Assembly: GCA_027563935.2 (NCBI GenBank)
Contig: CM050449.1
Span: 70,894,556-70,958,555, forward strand
Direction of reading: 5' to 3'
From: Costus lasius
Lineage: Eukaryota; Streptophyta; Magnoliopsida; Zingiberales; Costaceae
DNA length: 64,000 bases
The notes under the pieces were generated by a model. That model did no database searches, was not told the DNA's origin, and saw only the letters and a program-made list of their open reading frames with translations. The position numbers were made by a program, and so were the translations under genes. The stretch's first letter is position 1; the number at the start of each line of letters is the position of its first letter. Positions 55,251-64,000 of this stretch are shown here, piece after piece.

Positions 55251-58200
55251 ATAATTCCCATAAATGGGATCAAATCATTTCCCACTATATGATGTAAGGG
55301 CCAAAGAATAATGGTAGCATAACAAAGACGAAGTAACATAATGGCATGATTGCCTTCACACAGTTGCCCTTACACCATGATCATAGATCCATAGTATCAA
55401 AGGTCATTATCAAGCTCATTTGATCAAATGTGAAATGTCATGAAGCAAATAAATACAAAGTTGATCAATTCATACCATCATAAGCTTGGAGTGTAACACA
55501 ATAACATAATCTCCCATAAGAGGTAGAATGCAAGGAAAGAGGAGAACATTGCAAGATAAATCAGCCCAAGTCATTCAAACGAATTATATGGACATATGGC
55601 ATAGAACCATACAAATGAGGAGTCATTGAAACCGTATACAAGTCTAATTTCCCATAAACCAGATTTCAAACCATTTGACTATGGATACACAAAGATATGG
55701 CGATCAAAGTACCAATTGGTCAAACTACCCTATTTCCAGAATATCAGGGTATTGCACAAGACAATGCGCACTGATTAAGGTACTGAAGCATGTCACATAT
55801 AAGAAAGCTATGATCCATTGGAAATATATGTGAATCTACTTTCGTATACAACAGGAATTTCTCAAAACAGAGTTATCAATCAAAAGTTATAAGCAAAATG
55901 GTACAGGTAGGTCAGTCTGAAATTACAGCAACTAGATTTTGTATTGTGCTACATACCTCATACCCTACATCTCCTTAAGTATAGGAACTATTGGATCCGT
56001 TGGAAATATTTTTAAGTCTGATTTTACAAAAATCAAGTTTCAATTCAAGATCGTTTGCGTAGACAAAGTTACATCACAAATACCACTATAAGGTCATATT
56101 TGCATAACCAAATCACCATAAACCATGATTTACCATCCTCCACATTCATTTGCTAACATAAAATCATACAAATTCCATCTAATTGCAATCATAGGTAGAT
56201 CAACAAATCAAAATCATAAATTATACAAAAATATACAAATTTTGAAAATACAAATGTAGGGCAAAACATAGAAACTTGCCTAAATTGAAGTTTTCTTCCT
56301 TTTCTCCTCTTCTTTTCCACTTGAACACCTCCACTCTTCTCTCCCTCAAGCCAAACGAAAAGTGCTAGTCAAGATTCATTTTTTTCCCTATTTTTTCTCA
56401 TTTTCTCCTAAACTAGCATGAGGTGTCGACACATGGGGACAATCTTCTCATGCAAGCCATGAGGTGTCAACAATTGGTGATTTTCTTCACATGCAAGCAA
56501 TGAGGTGGCATCACCTTATGAAGTCTCTTCATGCACTCACACGGTGACTTCACTCATTTCCTTGCCTTATTTCATTTATGACATCTACTTCATCAATTCA
56601 TAACACATTACCACTTAACTAATCATATATGCTCTATGTGGTTGAAATTACCTTTTTGCCAATTTCTTTTCACATTATGCCCAATGAGTCCTAGTAGTCC
56701 CAATGAATCCTAGTATGAATCTTTAGTTATAGATGCAATACTACAAGAGAAAGAAACTTGAAATTCGCACTTCGCTACCAATTTAACTTCATAACAAAAT
56801 AACTTAGTAGGTATTGATGGCACCACTTGTTTTGACTTGTGTAAATCCCATTATCTTCTTACAAGTAACATTACCATTAAAGCAATGTATCACAGAAATT
56901 ACGGTAGTGCCGTAACCAAAAATACGGCCGTAATTATAACCTGGAGACGCGATTTTCACGGTCAAATTTGAGTCCAATTTTTGCGGGATCAATTGCGGAT
57001 GATCCAGGCCATAAAATTCAAAGTTGTAAGAAGCAAAAAAGAGGGCTTTCGATGAGACGAAGAGGGAGACACCAAAAGCCCTAATTTTCATCCACTAACA
57101 AAGGAGAAATCGAGTTTCACGCCATCGACCTAGGTCTCGTTACCGGGAAGCGTACAGTGCATCTCCAGCCGTGAAATTTGAAGGAAAGCTTCACCTAGAG
57201 TAAGAGAACATACCCCAGAAATTTCAACGTGAAAGGGTCTCGATCGGAGGAGAAATCGACAAAGAACCCAGCGCAGGCACTATTCATATGCATATTACGG
57301 CTGTAATTTTCATTACAACTGTGTGGTTATTCGTTCTTCCCCTTTCTTTATTATTTCTGATCACTAGAAACTATGGTTTATTGTAATCTTTTCCCCTTGC
57401 TAGCTTAAACTTTTTGTGGGACATGGGGGAGTAATTCCCTTTGATTTTTTAATGACTATATAAACTTTTCATTACTTCATCACGTATAATTTTAGCATGA
57501 TAATTCTACTTATGTGATAAGTGCTCTTTGATTCTCTATAGATTTATGTTATTAATTATGTTTTAGAGTTTTCACAATAAGGACCGAAAGGTGACTTTCT
57601 TGAGAACTTGGAACCCTAGAATTGCATGATAGGAACTTACTATAAGAAATTATGTTAGTTCTTGTTTCTTGATTTTAGAAGAATAATTGCCATGTTTAAT
57701 AATATGAATCTTGGATTGAGTCTATTTATCAAACGTGAAGATCTTGTGCAAAAGTAAGGATCGGAACGTTGGAGAACCATAAGTAGAACTTGTGTTGAAA
57801 CTCGAATGCATGAAAGTGATCCTTGAGATTCCACTCGAGAAGATCCACTTATAATTCGGATGCACGAAAGTGATCCATTAGTTCTTTGTTGCATGATTTA
57901 CTTATTTTCAGCTTGGGATAGATCTTGCGCAAAAGCGAGGATCGGTCCCTACATGATTGTCTGCACGAAAGTGAGATAATTCTTTCATGAAGAAAATTGT
58001 ATCTTTATCATCATAAAATTAAACTGACGAATTTCTATTCATATCTAGTCATAGAAATCAAAGTGGATGAAACCCTAGTCCCAGTTTCTCTCTCTGGTAT
58101 TTTTGTTGGTTTTCGATAATTCACTTGCATAGTTTCGACTGCCTAGATAGTAAGAAATCAATTATTCAGTACTTGACAAACGAGGTCTATGTGGGATTGA

Positions 58201-58312
58201 TATTTTTTATTACTTCGAGTATCTGTGCACTTGCAAACATAACAGGTTTTTGGACACAATAAGTTTTTGGCAGCAACGCTAGAAATAAGTTTTTGTCTAG
58301 CTACTTGTTGGG

Positions 58313-59075
58313 ATATATCAAGAACCAGTTTGGAGGATCACCAATTGAAGATCCTTATCAACATTTATAAGTTTTTCTTGAATACTGTGACACCATTAAA
58401 ATTAATGGAGTTTCTGATGATGCATTAAAACTAAGATTGTTTCCTTTTTCTCTTAGGGACCGAGCACGTTCTTGGCTACATTTTCAACCTACCGGTGCCT
58501 TCACCACATGGGAACAACTATCAAATGCTTTCCTGATGAAGTACTTTCCACCCAGCAAAACCATCCAGTTGAGAAACCAGATCACAAGCTTTGCACAGAG
58601 GGATGGTGAATCTTTTAGCGTGGCATGGGAGCGTTTCAACTATTTACAACGGAAGTGTCCTCACCATGGCATTGAAAATTGGATTTTAATTCATACTTTT
58701 TACAATGGGCTACTTTATAATGCCCGTCTGATTGTTGATGCTGCTGCAGAGGGAGCTCTCATGAGCAAAACCATTGAAGATGCTTTCACTTTGTTTGAAG
58801 AGATGTCCCTGAACCATAACCAATGGGCTCATGAAGAAAGAATGCTACATTGTCATCAACATGGTAAGAATGATGATGAGAGATTGCGAACCTTGACTGA
58901 AAAGGTAAATTCTTTTAGTGTAGAATCCATGCTTGGTAAGTTTATGGCTAATTAAAAACAATTAATGACAAATTAAAATAAAGAGATTGAAGATCTTAAG
59001 GGATTGGTTAGTCATCTTACTTCTCAAATAGGATCCTTAGCTGCTCACAATAAAACTCTATAAAATCAAATACCT
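58313..59075 (+). pseudogene. Element F gag
   Basis: This is an Athila-like gag. The open part 58437-58955 holds LRDRARSWLHFQPTG, MKYFPPSKTIQLRNQ and WERFNYLQRKCPHHG, close to K's gag. Stops flank it (near 58368 and at 58953-58955). After KVNSF the sequence jumps straight to the SVESMLGKFMAN stretch that in K follows the zinc knuckle and Asn-rich region. So about 100 residues with the CCHC knuckle are missing. No clear start codon is kept. Confidence 0.83.
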
Positions 59076-60036
59076 GCTGAACCTGAATTAAACCCTAGGG
59101 AACATTGTAATGCTATCATCACTAGAAGTGGGAGGCAATTAGAGGAACATAAAAAGAAATCTGAAAATAATGAAAAAGCGCCTACTGATAAACAGGACCA
59201 TGAGTTAGACTTGGAAAAATCTTATGAGCATGAGCAGTCCCGAATTAGTTTGCCACCTCACCAAGGTGATGAACCAAAAGGTGATGTGTCATGTCAGAAT
59301 GATGTTTCTAAGCCTAGCTCTCCTACACCATATAGGCCACATATACCCTTTCCTCAAAGACTAGTGCAGGCAAAATTAGACAAGCAGTTTGGGAAATTTC
59401 TTGATGTTTTGAAGAAGCTTTATATTAATATTCTATTCACTGAAGCTTTATCTCAAATGCCCACATATGCCAAATTTTTGAAAGAAATTTTTTCTAATAA
59501 AAGAAAGATATAGGACTATGGTACTGTAGCTCTAACTGAAGAATGTAGTACTATTATCCAAAAAAAGCTGCCACCGAAGTTAAAAGATCCAGGTAGTTTC
59601 TCTATACCTTGTTTTATTGGGGGTATGGTTTTTGACCGAGCCTTATGTGATTTAGGTGCTAGTGTGAGTCTAATGCTACTGTCTATTTGCAAGAAATTGG
59701 ACATGAGAGAGCTTAAACTAACTTCAATATCTTTGCAGCTCGCCAATCGTTCTGTTAAGTATCATGTAGGGATTCTTGAAGATGTACCTATCCAGATAGG
59801 TAAATATTTCATTCCAGCAGATTTTGTAGTTCTTGAGATGGAAAAAGATGCAAAAATCCCCATCATACTTGATAGACCGTTCTTAGCCAAAGCAGGAGCA
59901 CTTATTGATGTCAAGAACGGTAAACTTACACTTAACATTCGGGATGAAAGAATCGAATATGACTTGAATGAGGCTATGAAAAACCCATCAGATTTTGGAT
60001 CTTGTTGTAGTATACATGTTGTAGATGACTCTATCT
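59076..60036 (+). pseudogene. Element F gag-protease linker and protease
   Basis: This starts with the NPREHCNAIITRSGRQL segment and a Lys/Glu-rich, then proline-rich linker (PHIPFPQRL near 59340). LDVLKKLYINI follows, then the aspartic protease with the active site DLGASVSLM near 59650-59680 and the IILDRPFLAKAG flap/second-half segment near 59860. Stop codons at 59511-59513 and frame changes around 59520-59620 break it. It is cut after the CCSIHVVDD stretch by LTR E, whose duplication TATCT is at 60032-60036. Confidence 0.85.
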
Positions 60037-61716
60037 TGAAAGTCCCCTTTCAATAAGGGGGGCCGAAACCCTAAAGTGGCGCATAGAAAACATGGGCAGC
60101 GGATACTAGGGTTTCATGGGATCGATGCATGTATTATGATCAACATTAAAACTTTTGAATGCAAGAAAGAATGTGATTCATACCATGGCCATTTCTAGAT
60201 GGCGCCTTGGAAGCAAGAGAACAAAAGAGGTCTCCTCCAAATCGTCACACACAAGATGATCAACGGCTTGCTCCTTCTTGTCGTCCCTTGTGCTAGCAAG
60301 GATCGTCCAAGGTGTCTTTGATCGTTTGAAGGGAAGAGAGAGCTTTCCTTGCTTGGCGATTTTTTCTTCTTTCATCTACCACCTTTTCTCACACGAATGT
60401 GTGAAGAGCCAAAGGCAAAACGGCGACCAGAGGGCGAGAGAGGGGCGACGTGAGAGAGATGTGGTCACGTTGTGACATGCTATCTAAAAATAGCAAAACC
60501 ATCTCAACGTTCAAGTGACCCCAATCGCAAATGCCAACTTGAACCATACGCTCATCCAATGAGCTGGTTCAAATCGATTTGGTTCAATAACCAAATAAAC
60601 CAAGCAATTAGTCCAGATTATAATAAACCCCTAAGGCTTAAGATCTGACCATTGATCTCTTGATGCTCCTGATCTCACTGATCTAGCATCTTTTCTCTCA
60701 ATCGAAGCTTACCGATCTCAAGCCCTAATCAATCAAACATGATCAGACTAGATCTCACTTACAATCAGAGACTAAATCCCTTTAAACTGAACCTAAACAA
60801 TTCAGTCCACACGATCTGACTTAAGTAAGCCATATCATCAAATTGTGCGACCCTAAGGGTTTCCTTTAAATGTCGGTAACGATAACTTACGTTATCACGA
60901 TCAGTGAGGGGTATCTAGCAACACATCACTGTCTCCCGATATAAAAGAAAGAGTCTTCCAAGACTACACCCAAACCACAGCACAAGTGTGAATCCAATTC
61001 ACAAGGCATGCAAATTTCCTTTGCCACTGGATGTTCTTATTGGACAAGCGTGTCAAGCTTGTAGCTCCAATATGATGAGCATGATTAGATCAGATGAACA
61101 CTGTCACCTGGGTATGGCCATACACTTTCTCAATCATCTCATACAGAGGGGGGCCCCTTTAGAACATCACACTCCAATTAAGGAGACGGCAATCCTCTAT
61201 CTATCACTAGTGCCCTAACCTGACTCAAGCTCACCATCCAAGATAGTCTATAACCATTATGTTTCAAATGATATTGAACTACCTCAAAACAATGACAATC
61301 ATCATTTAGAAACACAAGTGATCTCAAGTCAGAGGAAATGTGCCACTTGTTGCAATCAAGGATTATTCACATTGTGACAAGCAATTGAATATCCTAGTAG
61401 GGTCTGTCCAGTACATCCAATGTACCCATGAGTCTACATCTTATTCCATGCTCGAAGCATCCTATAAGATTAGAACACATATTAGTCTCAATCATATCAA
61501 GGCTGTCTCATGTTCGCCAAGATATATCGACTAAGGACTTTACTGCATGTCAGCCCAGCTGAACAGCATTGAGACATTATTCAGAAGTATATGTATTGCA
61601 GCAGATAATATAACAAACTGAATAACAACCATTGCCTTTATAAACATAAGAGTTTATACATGATACTGTTACAATCCCAAGGCCTCAAACATTAGCCTTA
61701 AGGGCATACCCCAACA
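60037..61716 (-). mobile_element. Solo copia LTR E in element F
   Basis: This 1680-bp LTR is in minus orientation: on that strand it starts TGTTGGGGTATGCC at 61716 and ends GGGGACTTTCA at 60037. TATCT flanks it (60032-60036, 61717-61721). It is of the same family as B, C, D and J. It has the inverted repeat GATAACTTACGTTATC near 60881-60896. There is no internal sequence, so it is a solo LTR after recombination. Confidence 0.95.
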
Positions 61717-61721
61717 TATCT

Positions 61722-62800
61722 ATGATCTTAATGATTTATTTGTTCAAACCTCTGAATATGATTCTGATTTAGATTCTGCTCTTGATTCTATTGTAGAAAC
61801 TAATTATAAAATTAATGAATCATTAGACTGCAACGCTTGTGATAATGAAAAGAATGAAGAAGGGAAGGCTCCAAAAGTAGAACTTAAAGCTTTACCTGAT
61901 AACCTTCGTTATGAATTTCTTGGTCCTGACTCTACTTACCCTGTTATTGTTGATGCATAGCTTGGAAAAAGGGAGACAGATTTGCTTCTCAAAGAATTAA
62001 GGATTCATAGAAAGGTAATTGGGTACACAATTGATGACTTAAAAGGAATTAACCCTTCTTTTTGTATGCACAGGATCGTGATGGAAGAGGAACACAAGCC
62101 ACATGCAGATTTTCCAAGGAGACTTAACACCTTTATGAAAGAAGTGGTGAAGAATGAGGTTTTGAAATTACTTGATGCAGGTATTATCTATCCTATCTCT
62201 GATAGTAAATGGGTAAGTCCTGTACATTGTGTTCCTAAGAAAGGAGGGGTAATTGTCATGAAAAACAAAGAGAATGAATTAATTCTTGTTAGAACTGTAA
62301 CTAGTTGGTGCATGTACATAGATTATAGAAAATTGAATGCTGCTACTAGGAAAGACCATTTCCCCTTACCTTTTATTGATCAAATGGTTGAAAGGCTTGC
62401 AAGCCATTCTCACTTTTGTTTCTTAGATGGATACTCTAGATTTTTCCAAATTCCTATACATCCTGATGACCAAGATAAGACCACTTTCACTTGCCCGTAT
62501 GGTACTTTTGCATATAGGAGAATGTCTTTTGGTCTATGTAATGCACCTGCTACTTTTCAGAGATGTATGATGCTTATTTTTTTTGATTTTATTGAGGACT
62601 TTATGGATGTTTTTATGGATGATTTCTCTGTATATGGTTCTTCTTTTGATGATTGTTTGGCTAATTTATCTCGAGTTTTGTAGCGGTGTGAAGAAACTAA
62701 CCTTGTGCTTAACTAGAAAAAATGTCATTTCATTGTTAGGCAAGGGATAGTTTTGGGGCACCTAATTTCAGAAAGAGGGATTGAAGTTGATAAGCCAAAG
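61722..62800 (+). pseudogene. Element F protease-RT linker and reverse transcriptase
   Basis: The reading starts with an acidic linker (61722-61900), then LKALPDNLRYEFLG and YPVIVDA just before a stop at 61958-61960. The same frame continues through LLKELRIHRKVIGYTIDDLKGI and the RT domain: WVSPVHCVPKKGG, YIDYRKLNAATRKDHFPLPF, the first catalytic aspartate in FLDGYSRFF near 62425, YGTFAYRRMSFGLCNAPATFQ, and the catalytic FMDDFSVYG at about 62612-62638. Stops at 62681-62683 and 62714-62716 and a frame change near 62800 follow. RT domain order is complete, so the element was once autonomous in this respect. Confidence 0.88.
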
Positions 62801-63326
62801 TTGAGGTGATAGAAAAATTAGAGTCACCCACTACAGTGAAGGAGGTCCGAAGCTTTCTAGGACATGCAGGGTTCTACCGGCGATTCATCAAGGATTTCTC
62901 TAAACTTGCTAGACCTCTTACAAATTTACTTTGTAAAGATGTCAAATTTTCTTTTAATGAGGATTGCTTATCTTATTTTCAGGAATTAAAGAAAACCTTG
63001 GTTTCAGCACCTATCATTCAACCTCCAGATTGGGATTTGCCCTTCGAGTTTATGTGTGATGCTAGTGACTATGCAATCAGAGAAAGGAGAAAAAGCCTTA
63101 TGTTATTCATTATGCTAGTAGAACTTTGGATGAGACATAGAGGAATTACACCACCATTGAGAAGAAACTTTTAGCCATAGTGTTTGCCTTTGATAAATTT
63201 AGATCATACTTGATTAACTCCAAAGTGGTGGTGTACACTGATCATGCAGCTGTGAGATACTTAATGCAGAAAAAGGATAGTAAACCACGCTTGCTCAGAT
63301 GGATTTTACTCTTGTAGGAGTTTGAT
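62801..63326 (+). pseudogene. Element F RT connection and RNase H
   Basis: This includes the RT connection with EVRSFLGHAGFYRRFIKDFSK, then RNase H with FMCDASDYAI near 63050. About six residues and the frame are lost right after, relative to H (GAVLGQ missing). Reading resumes in another frame through [28 protein letters not shown] and RLLRWILLL to an in-frame stop at 63316-63318. Confidence 0.82.
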
Positions 63327-64000
63327 TTGGAAATTAAAAACAAAAAGGGATCAGAAAAATTTATTGCAGATCATCTTTCAAGGATAATGGTGGATACTGA
63401 AGAGAATGATATAATTAATGATTCCTTCCCTGAAGAACAACTCTTAGGCATTGAACCAATCAGAGCCCCATGGTATGCTGACATAGTGAATTACCTAGTA
63501 GCTAATGTTCTTCCTCCTGATTTAAATTACCAAAGAAAGAAAAGATTCTTGGCTGAAGTAAAGCACTATTTTTGGGATGAGCCTTATGTTTTTAGAAGAT
63601 GTGCATATGGTGTTTTTAGAAGATGTATACCTGAAGAGGAAATCACAGATATATTGTTTCAATGTCATGGATCCTCTTATGGTGGGCACGCTAGTATAGA
63701 GAAAACTGATTTCAAGGTTTTGCAATCAGGATTTTACTGGCCTTCGATTTTTAAAGATGCTAGAAACTTTATCTTATCATGTGATAGATGTTAGAAGACA
63801 TGTAACATTAACATAAGACATGAGATGCCATTGTCCACCATTCTTGAGGTTGAGATATTTGATGTCTGGAGGATTGATTTCATGGGACCTTTTCCATCTT
63901 CTGGAGGTAAAAAATACATACTTGTGGTGGTAGATTATGTCTCAAAGTGGGTTGAAGCTCTCGCTTCTCCTACTAATGATTCCAGAGTTGTTGTTAAACT
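63327..64000 (+). pseudogene. Element F integrase, cut by window end
   Basis: This follows RNase H in frame: FIADHLSRI linker, then the zinc-binding region with both histidines (QCHGSSYGGH) and CDRC near 63780-63791. A TAG at 63792-63794 interrupts, then the frame continues into the core with the first catalytic aspartate in [11 protein letters not shown] near 63870 and [21 protein letters not shown] up to the window edge. Unlike H, the HHCC finger is complete here. The rest of the core and the C-terminus are outside. Confidence 0.87.

Larger units (their letters stand above)
54026..56894 (+). mobile_element. Solo LTR I, probably gypsy, 2.9 kb
   Basis: This 2869-bp segment starts TGTCACACCCC and ends GTATCACA, flanked on both sides by GAAAT (54021-54025, 56895-56899) inside LTR F. 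There are no coding motifs or primer site. The TGTCACACCCC start and the length recall LTRs of chromoviruses such as Tekay/Del, but the family is inference and no second copy exists here. It contains tandem repeats at 54302-54359 and 55039-55250. The + orientation is assumed from the start motif. Confidence 0.75.
53515..58244 (+). repeat. Gypsy LTR F, split by solo LTR I
   Basis: The + strand LTR starts TGATGACACC at 53515 and ends CAAACATAACA at 58244. Without the insert at 54026-56894 and one copy of GAAAT it is about 1856 bp, like LTR G. The palindrome array is split by the insert (53770-53990 and 56900-56940). Telobox AAACCCTA at 58070-58077. It lies between a 3' internal region (upstream) and a degenerate primer site and gag (downstream). 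Confidence 0.82.
53515..64000 (+). mobile_element. Gypsy (Athila-like) element F, runs off the window
   Basis: This + strand element consists of 5' LTR 53515-58244, a degenerate primer site (TTTTTGGCAGCAACGCT, about 58265-58281), gag and protease to 60036, solo copia LTR E (60037-61716), the protease-RT linker, RT, RNase H and integrase to the window end. The two sides of LTR E join across the duplication TATCT. It has many stops and frame changes and is not functional. The remaining part and 3' LTR are outside the window. Confidence 0.85.

Overview
This window is plant nuclear DNA made almost entirely of nested LTR retrotransposons. I see no host gene, tRNA, rRNA, CRISPR array or bacterial feature. 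The BARE/Angela-type Ty1/copia polyproteins, the Athila-type Ty3/gypsy elements with a tRNA-Asp primer site, the 1.7-1.9 kb LTRs and the layered insertions all point to intergenic repeat DNA of a large-genome angiosperm. The species cannot be named from this.

Left block (1-14684, + strand). Copia element A enters from outside the window and has two nonsense codons in its pol. Copia element B (1138-11946, target duplication CTTTC) sits in A's reverse transcriptase. Solo LTR C (7021-8711, duplication GCTAT), of the same family as B, sits in B's gag-pol. Element A resumes at 11952 and ends with its 3' LTR at 14684.

Middle block (about 14.9-52.3 kb, mainly - strand). Gypsy element H runs from about 37.7 kb down to 14.9 kb. 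Two elements split it. D (18211-27407, duplication TCAGC) is a complete copia element with an uninterrupted 1294-residue polyprotein and LTRs that differ at two positions. G (29024-36835, duplication CATTG) is a gypsy element without pol that carries only a zinc-knuckle/acidic ORF. Above H lie further gypsy remnants: K (37709-45470; gag-protease plus an Athila ORF1/env-like gene, no RT or integrase), L (gag-protease scrap), LTRs M and N, and copia LTR J.

Right block (52.3-64.0 kb, + strand). A gypsy 3' internal region (52287-53514) runs into an LTR (53515-58244). That LTR is split by solo LTR I (54026-56894, duplication GAAAT) and also acts as 5' LTR of gypsy element F. F's gag-pol is degenerate, is split by solo copia LTR E (60037-61716, - strand, duplication TATCT), and runs off the window inside integrase.

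Functionally, D is the only element with a full autonomous gene set: gag, protease, integrase, RT and RNase H. B has the same reading frame apart from the solo LTR. G and K look like non-autonomous relatives that would need enzymes from elsewhere. The most unusual signals are arrays of short TACGG...CCGTA palindromes in gypsy LTRs and internal DNA, a conserved duplicated 60-bp hairpin motif in gypsy 3' regions, and gypsy junctions that suggest template switching or aberrant integration.
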